Of a DNA stretch of 64,000 bases, positions 1 through 10,799 are shown piece by piece; positions within the stretch are counted from its first letter, which is position 1, and each line of letters opens with the position of its first letter. The stretch is from Meconema thalassinum (Eukaryota > Arthropoda > Insecta > Orthoptera > Tettigoniidae): positions 287,303,065 through 287,367,064 of the forward strand of contig OX336395.1 in the NCBI GenBank assembly GCA_946902985.2, read 5' to 3'. Both the position numbers and the translations under genes were made by a program. The notes under the pieces are model-generated. The model searched no databases, had not been told where the DNA came from, and saw only the letters and a list, made by a program, of their open reading frames with translations.

Positions 1-386
1 GGTTGGAATACGGTCATGGCACGTGAATCGTTTCAAGTCCCGTATGCATTCATATACCATCACCGAATGCGATGCAACTTGGGTAGGTTGTTGTGTGCAC
101 TCCAGGGAAGGATTCTGGCTTAGTAAATCCATTTTACAAAAGGTAGCGCACGAGTAGATTCAACAAATGCATGATGACTCGCGAATCGTTTCAACAAAGT
201 CCTATATGCGTTCATATACCATCACCGATTGCGGTGAAACTTGGGTGAGTTGTTGTGTGCACTCCGACCATTGTTTCTGAATAAGTAAATCAATTGTACC
301 TTAGCTGGCGCATGAGTAGTTTCAACAAATGCTCAGTTTCATGTGGCTTTGATTGACATTGCAACGCATGCCGTGTATAGCTAGTA
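1..386 (+). repeat. Truncated 165-bp tandem-repeat element, 3' end
   Basis: Two diverged units with the core CATATACCATCACCGATTGC and TAGTAAATC are followed by a tail ending GCATGCCGTGTATAGCTAGTA. The same unit and tail recur at 59475-61159, where ten units are present, so this is the 3' part of another copy. No coding potential. It is unclear whether it is a Helitron-like or other non-autonomous element; the GCTAGT-type end recurs in both copies. Confidence 0.7.
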
Positions 387-389
387 ATG

Positions 390-391
<2 letters not shown>

Positions 392-445
<54 letters not shown>
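392..445. repeat. (TA)n microsatellite
   Basis: An uninterrupted TA run directly follows the GCTAGTA end of the tandem-repeat element. Confidence 0.95.
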
Positions 446-450
<5 letters not shown>

Positions 451-546
451 AAATATTGCGTTAGGCCTGCATTACCGTGTTCAAGTTTCAAAACCTTAAA
501 CTAAATAAAATATAACCGGGTATGTAGGTAAGCAGAGTTTATAAAT

Positions 547-1425
547 TTGACCCCTCCTCGTTTGCGAGGAGTTTTAGCCCCTGGAACGAAGCAGATTCTT
601 GGTTCAAGATACGGTGACATGAATCAAATTATACAAAGTAACCTAGATTTCTTTGAAAATTTAGAAGCCGCCAACTTTGATAGCCTAGCGATGTTGAACA
701 CCACCTCCGTTGAATGTCATAGACGATTAGAAGCACTAAGGGTACAATGTCAGAACGAATATTAGCACCCAAACTGTTGAGAGCATTCCCAGAAGACGCT
801 TGCCGTCGCTGGTTGATTCATGCAAAAAGAAATAACTTACAGTAATTCCTCCTTTTATTGGAATATCTGAATGAAGAAATACAAGGAGATCTTTCTGATC
901 AAAAGATACGTAGTGATGCTATTCAAACATTGAATTACATACCAACGGGAAACTGCTCTTCTTGTGAACATGAAGGCCAAAAAGAGCAAGAAAGGTACAT
1001 TCTGCGTGTATTGTGAGAAGAATTCAGGACATTTGGATCAAGACTGTCACCAAATGGAAGATATCCAATCAAGGATTGAAAAACTGAGAGTTACGAGTTG
1101 CTGTTTCCTATGCTTAAGACGAGGCTGCAACAAAGGTCGATATTTTAAACGAGGGAAGGCATCCTGACCTATGTTGTCCAGAACAACGCTACCGGTATGT
1201 ATCTATTTGCAATAGAAACGACAGCTTGCATTCTTCAGTTGGAAAAATTTCAGTTACGACTCCGAACTTCACGTACTTGCAAATGGCCCACAAATGGATC
1301 AATGACTCGAAAAGGAGAGTCGCAGTGATAAGAACCGTAATACTAAGGGCTCAAAGGGGGACTGTGATAACTCGTCCAGTACAGCTGGTGATAGATCACG
1401 GTGGGGAGGATGTTAAGGATTGAGA
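547..1425 (+). pseudogene. BEL/Pao-like retrotransposon gag-protease remnant
   Basis: Three reading frames together resemble the gag of BEL/Pao-type LTR retrotransposons. The part at about 547-765 matches a matrix-like region (LEALRV). A second frame at about 749-957 reads ILAPKLLRAFPEDACRRW, the usual gag core, with an internal stop. 964-1167 carries a CX2CX5HX4C knuckle (CVYC...HLDQDC) followed by a degenerate second one (CFLCLRRGC, His replaced). 1226-1423 resembles the start of the protease region (TVIL...VIDHGG). Several stops and frameshifts make it non-functional. No LTRs or reverse transcriptase are seen nearby. The family assignment rests on recognised residue patterns, not on a search. 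Confidence 0.6.
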
Positions 1426-1593
1426 TGCACTTAGTCTAGTCTGGTATTGTCAATTAATGCTGACCAGTAAGAAGGGAAGTGCTCGTTATACGCGTGGAAT
1501 CACGAGCCCTAAGAATATTGTTATCTTTGAAGTAGCCTAATAGAAGCCATTTTTCAGTGTTGCCTAATTCTATCAAAGAAAGCTTTCATATTA

Positions 1594-1812
1594 GTGTTGA
1601 CCAACTGGAAAGCTATCATTAATACTGTTATCTTTGCCACAAGAGGAGGGCGGGGTTTGTCTGAATTAAAACTTGCTGAGGCATATTTACGATCCTGTGT
1701 GGCTGATTCACGATTGGAAGGGCTAGCAATGCTCTCAGTTGAATATGTATTCCGTCGTACATTAGAAAGAGGAAAGAGTCAGGTTTTAAACTGCAAGACT
1801 ACGTCTATATGA
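1594..1812 (+). pseudogene. hAT transposase C-terminal (dimerisation) fragment
   Basis: The frame reads KLAEAYLRSC...RLEGLAMLSVEYVFRRTL. This resembles the end of hAT-type transposases, where a YLRSTM-like stretch is followed by RLxGLAxLSIE. Only this last part is present; no catalytic residues or terminal repeats were found. It directly follows the BEL-like remnant and is probably an independent degraded insertion. Moderate confidence, because the fragment is short. Confidence 0.45.
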
Positions 1813-4360
1813 CGTAACAATTTTAAATTATAATGATATTTATATACGAGTATATAAATGAGTACGTTATGGTTTCGCAAGTTTTCCAAGGACTATAAAA
1901 ACATCCTTATACGTGTAAGTACACAACTGTCATTTATATATTTCTTGTATTGTTGAATAGAAATGTGTTCTTTTATGTTTACGTTTAGGTTAGAACATCC
2001 ATTGACGCTCTCATTCTAAGCCAATTATTGGCCATGCTAAGGCACGTCAACAATGCGCAACTGGCAAAGGAACTATGCAAAACCACCAAAATCCCAAACA
2101 TCACACAACATAGCCCAGAATACCGTATTTACTCGGCTATAGGACCCCCTTTTTTTCTCTAAATTTTCAGTTCTGAAATTGATGGGGGTGGGGTTCTACG
2201 TTCAAGCATTTTCAAGAGTATTGTGGGACAGAAAATATACGTAGTCAGACCCTGCATTGTCATAGGATAGGCGGGGAAAATCTGATCATCAGTTGTCCTT
2301 GTAGCTGAGCTTAAGTGCATAACAAACTTAATGCACATAGCTGAATTAGGCTACTTCCTACATGTGTCTGTTGAAATCAAAACCAGTTGTAAACAGACTT
2401 TAAGAAGCCATAATATGAAATTACATCCTTGTGTTACAATACGTCGAGTCCAAACAAAGAAAAATTAACTTCCCCTATTGGACACTTATTGAAGATACGT
2501 AAGTGCCTGACAAATTAATCTATCCATTTCGAGGAATGAAGAAGAATCGGGAACATTCTCATAAGCTACAGAACTGGGATCCTTAGAACCGAGCTTCATT
2601 AGTTTTCCAGGCGCGGGTTACATCGTGGGCATAGAGGTCTAATTACATCGCGCAACCCACAACCGTAACAGAAAACATTAATACGGTCTGTGCACATACG
2701 GAAGTGAGTTAGTCATTGTTATTTTATGGGGCGGTACTACGGGGCAGTGATGTTCTTTACCACAATTCCAACCCGTAAGGGAACTGTCATGCTCACCAGT
2801 ACGGAAAGAAACACGACGAGGTCGTATATTAATGGGCGCAGTTTTTGCTACAACATTGGATTGGACATGATTGACAGATGAGGGTTAGGTTCTGTTGACT
2901 TGCGAATAAATGGCGCGATTGAACCTTGCAAGCATACTAACAGCGGAATGTGGAATTAACGGCTGCGGTAGGCGACAATGCCTATCAGCATTGACAGTTA
3001 ATTGTTAACGTTTAACGTGATCTGGATGTCATAAAATAACCAGAAATGCTAAATTGTAACATTGGCATGAACGTGTAGAGAGATCCTTCCCGCGCTCTGA
3101 AATGTTTGTAATCAGTTTATGCTTACTTTGCTATTATGGAAATAATGTAATCGGATTTCTTCCTGTAAGATGTCGCATATGAAGAAAATGTATTCAAAGC
3201 TAAAATGTTGTGACAATCAACTTAAGGGGGCATTGCTCGATTGTGTAATAATGAAAAATAACGAAAACATCATTTTGATGACGATTTTGGTTTACCTCCA
3301 CGTACAACAAAAGTCACCTCTGGCCCGATCAACGAAGGGAACTACAAAAAAAGGAAAGAGAGGCCAAACAGTGTCCACGACAGGACGAATGCATGCCTGG
3401 TTATGCTAAGTCACATAAGGGGGAATGAATTCTATAATTAATTTGTATTATGTTTGTGTGTATTTTGCAAACTAAGGTACATTTATCTCATGAAGTATAG
3501 CTAATAGAGAAATATCTCTTATAAGGTAGGCCTATATATTCTATGCTTCACTTTTACAATGTATCAGTTTGTCATAAAATATTAAAACATTATTGCACAT
3601 TTAAGAAAACCTTAATTATAGAACAAATAATACAGTATTTTTATATTTTCTTCTATATCCACGACTCTAGACAAACAATGCCAGGCTAGACAACATGATG
3701 CGAATCTGATAGTATAAACTAAAAAGTTTTCGGCTCGTTAATGGAATACTTTTACCGAAATATCCGTGAACTCTAAATTAAGAGACATGCTTAAACAATA
3801 GTTGATATAGTGGATACAAAATTAACTGCTAGGCAATACTACATGAAGAACAGGACATAGATAAATGTGCAATAAGGGCGTGAAATGTCATGGAAATCAA
3901 ATTATTACACAGACAATGGCTCTCAAAAGTGTAACAATTCCGTGAGTTGCTTTCATGTCCAGGTCTCCTTAAATCATATGCAGCATTTTACTAACGGATA
4001 ATACATGAATTTCTTAACTTTACAACAGAGGTAGGTTTTTGTACCTCTCCGTAATCATGAGTTGGTGCTACTGGTTGTTACTCTGTGCTCTATACCAGCC
4101 TTGCCATTCCCAATTAGAACCAATGCATAAGGTGTAATTGAAAAAAATATCTTGTTGCCGATAGAGCGCACTCGCCCCAACGATATGAGCAATTAAACAA
4201 TCATATGTGCATTAGGATTGTAAAATGTATTTCTCACAAGGATACGAAGTTTTGTTTCAGTTTCAAATATTGTAAGTAGTCGGTGGTAATATGCTGAATT
4301 CCTCAGTTGTTTGGTGTGTTGCTGATGAAATTGTAAAATACTGGGATAAAATAATAAACT
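1813..4360. other. No gene recognised; diverged repeat-like DNA
   Basis: AT-rich sequence without a convincing exon. Around 2128-2215, GTATTTACTCG followed by a pyrimidine run and the small palindrome AATTTTCAGTTCTGAAATT looks like a transposon terminus, but I found no partner end. The 79-residue ORF at 3170-3409 has no recognisable motif. Confidence 0.4.
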
Positions 4361-4588
4361 ATGGCTAATACGCCGCTGTTCAAAACCAGTATGATATACT
4401 GGTGTATGCCATTTTGCACTTCGAATAGGAAGAATAGCGGAGGTGTGCTTTCATTTCACGAATTTCCGTGTGACAGAGACAGGTGTGATGATTGGCTTAA
4501 CGTGAATTCCCGCGATAACCTTCTTCCGGACACAAACTCTCCTTCGTCTGTTGTGTGTAGTCTTAATTTTAAGATTCCCCCGCTGTAG
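4361..4588 (+). CDS. THAP-type zinc-finger domain, probable fragment
   Basis: 75 residues that match the layout of a THAP domain, the C2CH DNA-binding module of P-element and Kolobok transposases and of host THAP proteins. Visible features are a CxxxC pair (WCMPFC, residues about 14-20), SFHEFPCDRDRCDDW (about 32-46) and VVCSLNF near the end. The last zinc ligand is normally His in C-x-x-H-F; here it is Asn, so zinc binding is doubtful. The frame stops shortly after the domain and no clear splice donor follows. No transposase body is seen downstream. It may be the N-terminal relic of a transposase or a decayed THAP gene exon. Confidence 0.6.
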   Translation: MANTPLFKTSMIYWCMPFCTSNRKNSGGVLSFHEFPCDRDRCDDWLNVNSRDNLLPDTNSPSSVVCSLNFKIPPL

Positions 4589-4599
4589 TCGTGATCGTT

Positions 4600-5420
4600 A
4601 TATCGTGCACCACGGCTGAGAAGGCACCTGTAGCAAGTCCAGAGATCGTAGGTTCAAAACCCAGCGCCGACAGAAACTATCCTGAATATGGTTTTTCCAC
4701 ACTCCATCCAGGCAAATGCCGGGATAGTACTTGACCACTGCTAGTAACTTCCTGGCCTCTGAGATCTACGAAGTTATCCAATTAACTACGGAATCAACCG
4801 TCCAGTCCATACCCATAAGCTATCTTCTGCAAAATGGGTATCAATGTTCTCTAGTGGTTCTGTTGAATCATTCCTCAGTAAATCCTCAGGGGCTCACGAC
4901 TAGTGGGACGTAGGTTTGGTAACCACGGGATCCCTGCTGTGTCCGGGATTTCTTCCACTTTTGCCAGGCTCCTTTCTGTCATCTTTCCTGTCGACCATCC
5001 TTGGTTACCTTTCATTCACTTACGATATTACGGCACTCCCCATCCCTCAGGAACATACAACTTGTGGAACGTTTGTTGGCAACCAGGGGACCCGAGCTGA
5101 GTTCGCAATTGCGTCCACTTACTTATGCCGGGGTCTTCTCTGGCATCTTTCCGGTCGACCTCCCTTGATCAACTCTTGTTCTCTTCCTACCCTGACGGTA
5201 TTAGGGTATCTGAGGTACAGGTACAGGTACAGGCAGTCTTTCAAATCTCTGCCTAAATTGACCCTTGTCTCATCTTTCCTGATACCCTCGTTCTTCTTGT
5301 TTTCTTTTCATCATATCTCCTGCCTTCTATACAAGGCCAGACTGCTGTGACATCGTTCTCGTTGACGCTACTCATTGACAAACAATGAAACTCCTACAAG
5401 CCTTGAACTCCTGTCTTCGG
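4600..5420 (-). repeat. SINE remnant and adjacent low-copy repeat
   Basis: 4600-4735 holds, in reverse orientation, the SINE core also found at 7040, 8895 and 13060 (GGCAAATGCCGGGATAGTAC is the reverse of the TTTGCCTGG core). A box-B-like GGTTCAAAACC lies at about 4652. From about 4900 to 5200, two similar pyrimidine-rich halves follow (TTTCCTGTCGACC and TTTCCGGTCGACC); these look like a repeat-derived 3' tail. The 144-residue ORF here has no domain. Confidence 0.45.
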
Positions 5421-5985
5421 TTTGCTTTAAGATACGATGCCCATATAACTCCAAGCTACCGTACTCTTGCTTGGCTTAAGTCTGATGAACGCCATTGGGT
5501 TGACAGCGCTGTGTGAGCAATTGAGTAACTAACGGGATTTCTTGTAAAAGGCCTCATCGTCTAGGCTGGTAGTGGAGAGTGCAATTCGCATCCAATCGGC
5601 CGTACGCTCAGCCTCCAGTACACAGTGTCTTGTTGAGGTCTACCAACACTGTCGACACTTGCTGTTTAACTCCTGCGCGTCTCTCCAGTTGATCATTCGA
5701 TCTGATTCTTGTCTGTTCATTCTCGCAAACAATCGCAAATTGCAGCGGAGCGCAGTGAGTTGTTCGTGAGTTCAAATTCTTTCTGACGTGTTTCTGCTGA
5801 CTTGTCTATATATTTAAAACACTAAGCTGTTTTTTGTACACACGAGATTGTGAAAACGACTTAACCGATTGGCTTCGTAAGACATTCTAACGAAAGCTCT
5901 TGGCATGCAGATTTGCAGAGTTTCTTTAAAATAAACAAATATGTTACCATATATTTTTAAATTTATAAACAAAACTGCAAAATTA
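5421..5985. other. No feature recognised
   Basis: I see no gene, tRNA or clear repeat in this stretch. Confidence 0.5.
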
Positions 5986-6400
5986 TTGGCTCAAGCGCAT
6001 GCGCAGTATCACGTTGGTTAATGACAGACATGGCGGACGTCCACCGCGTTTTAATGTAATAGTTATTATTATAAGAATTATAAAGGAGGGGAATATTGAT
6101 TATGATGTTTCCACGATATATAAGGAATGGAATTATAATAGACAGGAAATGTAGAAGAACTTACACATACTGTTGAGTGTGTATAATGTTTATGTAACAC
6201 AATATTGCGTCCGTTTTCCAGTTGATTGGTGGCTCAATGCTAGAGTTGCGAAGTTGAAAATTATGCAGTGTGAAATGGAGAGGGTTCGATTCCCACCTCC
6301 GACAGGTTTTTTTACTTTCCGTAATCTTATTTCTTGCAATTGGTATTACGTAGCCAAATCATACTTAACATTTAAAATTCCCCTAATGTAACGAATTCTC
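5986..6400 (+). repeat. 430-bp repeat unit 1 with tRNA-like region
   Basis: Shares with 6425-6840 the string GAATATTGnTTATGATGTTTCCAC and the same order of a GCGCATGCGCA-like head, an AT-rich middle and a tRNA-like tail. The tail (about 6225-6303) has box A-like GGTGGCTCAATG and box B-like GGTTCGATTCCC. The two units are diverged and adjacent, so this is an old tandem pair or two SINE-like insertions. Confidence 0.55.
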
Positions 6401-6424
6401 CTTAATAAAGAAAAAGATAATATT

Positions 6425-6840
6425 TGTAGCTCCCGCGCTTGCGCACAATGGCTTTATTTTACATGAGCGAAATGGCGCATCCCACCGCTTCTTACTGAGA
6501 TTTTTGTTTATGAGAATTAAAAAGGGCCCCGAATATTGTTTATGATGTTTCCACAATATACATTGAAAGAGAATTATAAAATAAGGGAGGTATTTAAGAA
6601 CTTAAACAGTCAGTTGAGTGAGTATGTATGTTTAAGTATTGTAATATTGCATGCCATTACCATTGTCTAGGTGGCTCAGGGCCTGCGCTGGACTCGGCGA
6701 ATTTCATTATGCATTATTTAGAGAGTTCGAGTCCCACCTCAGACATGAATTTTTATTTCCCAATTATTCTTTCTTGCTGTTGGTGTCGCATTGTCTAAAC
6801 ATATTTTACTTTTATTATTCCCATTAGGTAAGGAATTCCC
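6425..6840 (+). repeat. 430-bp repeat unit 2 with tRNA-like region
   Basis: Second copy of the 5986-6400 unit. The tRNA-like part (about 6661-6745) reads GTCTAGGTGGCTCAGGGCC ... GAGTTCGAGTCCCACC TCAGAC. The first four bases pair with the last four, as in an acceptor stem, and it has a long variable region as in class II tRNAs. I do not assign an anticodon. Confidence 0.5.
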
Positions 6841-7039
6841 CACGATTTACGTTGGCATACTTCTGAATTATTAAATTAAAATGGCCGCAATCGCTTCCGC
6901 CATGAGAGAATTGGCGACCATAATTAATTTGATGGACTCGGACATCGTGGTAAAAATGTTCTCTGATAACCTGTGTTATTGTGATGTCTATATTGATGTG
7001 TGCATTTGTAATTAAGTTGGGGAATGGGGAGTTGACGAC

Positions 7040-7240
7040 CGAGACTTTAAGTTAGGATCCATCCCGGGATTTGCCTGGAGTGGAAATGGGAAACCACGGA
7101 AAACCACATCCAAGATTACTGAGATGGGAATCGAATCTTGCTATTCTTAATTTTGCCACAAGAGTGCGCCCTGTTCCAGCCCTCAGACCAGAATTAAATT
7201 TCTTGGCAGAGCAGGGATTGAACCCGTAATCCGGGATGAT
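7040..7240 (+). repeat. tRNA-derived SINE remnant
   Basis: Contains TTTGCCTGGAGTGGAAATG and GGGAAACCACGGAAAACCAC followed by a diverged tail with GCAGGGATTGAACCC, the reverse of a tRNA T-arm. The same core occurs at 8895-9262 and 13060-13420. Confidence 0.7.
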
Positions 7241-7399
7241 AGCTCAGAATGTAGTCTTAAGACTGGGCTTCCCTGTGTTAATATGATTTTTGACATGCAC
7301 TGAACATATAATTCTAAAACTCCCTCCATTACGGCGGCTGGCGAAGTGATTCTATGCTCCCTCACATAATTTACTGTCATGGAAATGCAAAGGATTGTA

Positions 7400-7800
7400 C
7401 CTACAACAGGTGATGGAAATGGCTTATTTAGAGCAGTTTCGTGCTGTTTATTTCAAAACGAAGAACTTCTTCCTGAGCTGCGTTTGCAAGCAAATTGTAA
7501 AAATAGTTGCAGGCAGGGATAATTATAATGATTTTATTTTTAGCGATCAGTCTCATCGCATTCTCATCAGCACCCAACTTGAGAATGAAAGCCTCTGAAC
7601 TTCATTGTATCAGTGAATATTATTGTTTATTGATTATTTGTTTAGAGTACATAACAATGAATCTAACCATGCTGTGGATTTTTTCAATAGAAGTATTATT
7701 TGCCATTTAATATTTGGCGGCTGCGTTGATGCAGGCCACTATAGTGTTATTGAATATGACATTAATTTGGGGAGAAATGCTACTATAAATAAACCCATTT
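7400..7800 (+). pseudogene. OTU-like cysteine protease domain remnant, Helitron-associated
   Basis: From 7406 the frame reads TGDGNGLFRAVSCCLFQNEE, the start of an OTU domain. In a normal OTU domain this is DGNCLFRA with a catalytic Cys; here Cys is Gly, which would inactivate it. Frameshifted continuations read LQIVKIVAGRDNYNDFIF-like (7450-7560) and GGCVDAGHYSVIEYDI (about 7715-7770), the latter containing the GHY that normally supplies the catalytic His. Several stops interrupt it. It lies just upstream of Helitron replication-protein sequence in the same orientation. OTU domains are known in some animal Helitron proteins, so I read both as one decayed element. Confidence 0.6.
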
Positions 7801-7869
7801 GACGAAAAAAAACCATTAGCCGCATTAAAATGGGAAATCGGAAGAAAATACGAAGCCACCTTTAAAATC

Positions 7870-8382
7870 CAATATAAATATGCCATTTCAGAAACAATTC
7901 CAGAGTATATGCTATACAGTGTAGGGTCCTTAACGAACAAATGTAAACATTGTTCTGCACAGTATTTCTCTTGCGAGAAATCTACGCTTGGTTACTTTGA
8001 CCTTTGCTGTTGTAAAGGTAAAATTGATCTGACTAAATATAAAATATTGGACAGGCTGCAACAATTTTTCACTGGAGATGATATCTCGAGCAATTTCCGA
8101 AATAAAAATCGGCAGTACAACAATGCCATGAACTTCGTTTCATTCGGTACCGGTACCAATGTTACTGTGCCACATGCATACGGTCCATATTGTTTTAAAA
8201 TGTATGGATTTGCAAATCATCGCATTTCTTCGTTATATTCCAAAATTATAAGCGACGGTTCTTGCGACCAGTTGTATATATTAGATTCTCCAGAAGCTAA
8301 TCGGGTCAGATCTGCAAATCAAGTGAATTCTTGCAAAACTCCTACATTTAACATTCAAAATCCAGCTGACGATATTCGATGA
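7870..8382 (+). pseudogene. Helitron Rep/helicase protein, N-terminal part
   Basis: The 157-residue open frame (7909-8382) matches the Helitron-like N-terminal domain: CKHC...CCCKGKIDL (residues about 12-41), then LQQFFTGDDISSNFRNKNRQYNNAMNF, SFGTGTN, and GPYCFKMYGFANHRISSL followed by LYILDSPEANR. In intact elements this precedes the HUH rolling-circle nuclease and a PIF1-type helicase. Here the frame ends after this domain and the nuclease motifs are missing. A helicase fragment follows at about 8460. No Helitron 5'TC or 3'CTRR ends were located. Confidence 0.75.
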
Positions 8383-8459
8383 GCTCGGCTCATAGTTTGG
8401 CATGGAGCCCCAATGGCAAACATTCATTCTTTCATGTGTGTGAATCTACTTCTAAGAGA

Positions 8460-8775
8460 TAGTTAACGACATTATTCCTTTTTGCGGGAAAGTTATTCTT
8501 CATGGTGACTTCAGATCTGTTGCACGCTTCTCGCCAAACAGTTATTCACAATTATATTAAATACTCTTCTCTCTGGCCTTTCTCCAAAATACGCCACTTA
8601 CTTAAAGACACGCGATTGAAACCAGGTGAAATGGAATTTTCTGATTATATGCTACATGTTAACGGCGACAACTTCTCTATGGATGGTGATAATCAAGTGT
8701 TACTGAATTACCTGCCAAACTTGCAACGCATGAGGATACAGTGCCTGAAACATTTACTTCTGCGAAGGATATAAT
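8460..8775 (+). pseudogene. Helitron PIF1-type helicase fragment
   Basis: One frame reads GKVILHGDFR at about 8487-8515 (a GGDFRQ-like helicase motif). A frameshifted continuation from 8502 reads LLHASRQTVIHNYIKYSSLWPFSKIRHL, then RLKPGEMEFSDYMLHVNGDN. This follows the order seen in Helitron helicases (GDFRQVLPVV, SxLWxxF, MR...F...L..GdG). The block between the N-terminal Rep part and this segment is deleted, and a single frameshift splits the motif. Continuous in orientation with 7870-8382. Confidence 0.75.
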
Positions 8776-8894
8776 AAATTTCTCGAAAGTTCGCATTTTT
8801 ACACGAATGGTTGGTTCCTTAGTTTAAGGGCTGCAAAATGCGGTCATGTAGCCCCGTGTACTTTGGGTGTATGCGTAGAATCTGTCTGATGTAT

Positions 8895-9262
8895 TGTATG
8901 TCTACCCCTTATTATTCCCGTTTTTCCAACGGGGTCGGGGATGAGATGCGATGGAAGTAATTGTGGCGGTGGTTTTTATGGCCGGATGCCCTTCCTGACG
9001 CCAACCTCATGAGAGGAGTTAATGAGAGATGAAATGAATGATGGTGAATGAAACTGGGCAAGGATGTGGAAGGAAGCGGCCGTGGCCTTTCAGAAGGTAC
9101 TGTCCCAGCATTTGCCTGGTGTTGAAAATGGGAAACCACGGAAAACCATTTCAAGGACAGCCGACGGTGGGGCTCGAACCCACGCGTCTACCGAGTCAAC
9201 AGAGAGCTTGGTCCCATGACCTAACGCTGCGCTTTAGCCAGCTGAGCCACCACTGTCGGTGC
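8895..9262 (+). repeat. tRNA-derived SINE, best-preserved copy
   Basis: Holds GTCGGGGATGAGATG, GGCCGGATGCCCTTCCTGACG, GCATTTGCCTGGTGTTGAAAA, GGGAAACCACGGAAAACCA and a reverse tRNA-like end with GGGGCTCGAACCC and CAGCTGAGCCACC. The last two are reverse complements of T-arm and D-arm boxes. The 79-80-residue ORFs here are by-products. Confidence 0.8.
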
Positions 9263-9379
9263 GTAGAATCTGTCTGATAACCGGTGTTAATAATGTGATG
9301 GCTGTATTAGTGTGTGTTATCTGTGATTCAGGTAAGGACTGAAGACGATCTAATTTTCAAGTACAGTAGTTCCCACTTT

Positions 9380-9620
9380 TGCTACCAAATGCTACCGTCC
9401 ACGACACCTAGCTGCGGACTTGACTACTAGATGCCATCGTAGCCAGCACCTGGCGCCGAACTCTGGAACTAATATAGCGTTATCAAATAATCTAACCAAC
9501 AAATTTTGGCTTCACACAAATGAACTGTAGTTAGTGGAAGATTCTTTTTCATGTCATAAATCTAAGGCATATGACCGCCGGATTTACTTCCCCTCCGAAG
9601 GAAGGCATACTGAGGGATTC
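9380..9620 (+). repeat. Repeat family with TTTACTTCCCCTCCGAAGG core
   Basis: Contains CCTAGCTGCGGAC and TTTACTTCCCCTCCGAAGG. It recurs inverted at about 10735-10800 and in direct orientation at 30820-31090. Likely a SINE or the 3' part of a Helitron-related repeat. Confidence 0.5.
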
Positions 9621-9850
9621 TTACACCAAAAAAATGAACAATGTATTGAAATCAACTTATAAGTCATTGACCTTCTATCCAGTAACTTAGTTCCAAAAAA
9701 AATACAGTACACGAGCATTAACAGTTTAAATACTGAAGATGAAAGATTGCACTGTCGACATTGCAACATACTGCTGGCCATGACTGAAAACTTGATGAGG
9801 AAAATTGAGACCTATACGTTTATTTCAGTTTCCTGCATAGTTCTTGAATT
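9584..9850 (-). pseudogene. Helitron helicase C-terminal fragment, inverted copy
   Basis: The segment at 9740-9840 is the reverse complement of the 10100-10200 region, including the stretch encoding FSHGQxYVAxSR-like sequence in the other copy. It is heavily mutated. Together with 9945-10240 it forms an inverted pair around a 100-250-bp spacer. Confidence 0.55.
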
Positions 9851-9944
9851 TCTTGGAATTAAATTATGTGCCTCCACATAGTCCAAACGCTTGATTCATA
9901 GTTTTGCTCCTTAAGAAATCTGAACGTTTCCCAAGGGCTCCTAA

Positions 9945-10250
9945 ATGCAACCATATTGCTTGGATTTGGAAATAATAAGTGCAGTTAAAATTAGGCAGAG
10001 AGGCCTAATCCTTCGACTTGATTTAACACCATCCGAAAAAACACTACCATTTTTTAAGAGGCAACATTTTCCAATTCGCTTGGCATACTTTATCACAATC
10101 AATACTCAAGGGGAAACTCTGCAACGTATAGGTCTCAATATTTACCTCATCGCGTTTTCAGTCATGGCCAGCAGTATGTTGCAACGTCGAGAGTGCAATC
10201 TTTTGACGCCCTTAAAGTTTCAACAGTGCCTAAAAGTAATCGTACAAAGA
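9945..10250 (+). pseudogene. Helitron helicase C-terminal end
   Basis: The frame reads LPFFKRQHFPIRLAYFITIN-TQGETLQRIGL. After a frameshift at about 10155 it continues FSHGQQYVATSRVQSFDALKV. These are the final PIF1 helicase motifs of Helitron proteins (RRQFPIRLAFAMTINKxQGQT and HGQLYVAxSR). Downstream coding (NIYKN) fades out at about 10270. It is in the same orientation as the Rep and helicase fragments at 7870-8775 and could belong to the same degraded element, but an inverted copy and repeats intervene. Confidence 0.75.
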
Positions 10251-10458
10251 ATATATATAAGAACATCCCTGGGTAAATATTTTCCCATTGGTCGTCATGT
10301 TTTGACGGGTTTCAACTAGTGTACAGTTAAAATGATAACATCCAGGTCATCAGCTCCTAATGGAAATAAATACCTCAACGACTCTACAGACGTGGCCACG
10401 TTGGTTTTACCTATTTGTTATCTTCAAACGAAATTGATGAAGTATTCAGGTCCATATT

Positions 10459-10570
10459 TCCTTGCTGTGATGGCGCAGTGGTCAAACTGTTTGCCTACCA
10501 CCTAGGCAGACCGGGTTCTACTCCTGATTTGAGTGAATGATCTAGGTCATCTGCCCTTAACCACATGGAT
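10459..10570 (+). repeat. tRNA-related SINE head
   Basis: GTGATGGCGCAGTGGTCAAA resembles a D-arm/box A, and GACCGGGTTCTACTCCTG resembles a T-arm/box B about 40 nt later. The same head type (GGTGGCGCAGTGGTTAAGC) is embedded in the A and B element arms. Confidence 0.6.
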
Positions 10571-10799
10571 AATGAAAATTATGAGAATTAGTACTAGAGG
10601 TTACTATTAATTTATTTGTGATTTACTGGAGGAAGAAACTTCGGTGGCGGTAGTATGCTGAACAGCTATGACCAATATTGTGGGATCAATCACGGCTGAA
10701 GTCGTCGTATTTTATGAGCGTTTAAATCTTTCAGTTTGCCTTCATTCGGAGGGGAAGTAAACCCGGCGGGCCCATGTCATAGATTTATGGCATGTAAAA

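Noticed and set aside
5572..5769. 65-residue ORF near a tRNA-like word
   Set aside because: No domain and no pairing that would support a tRNA.
9038..9277. 79-residue ORF
   Set aside because: Lies across the SINE core; identical SINE segments elsewhere are not open.
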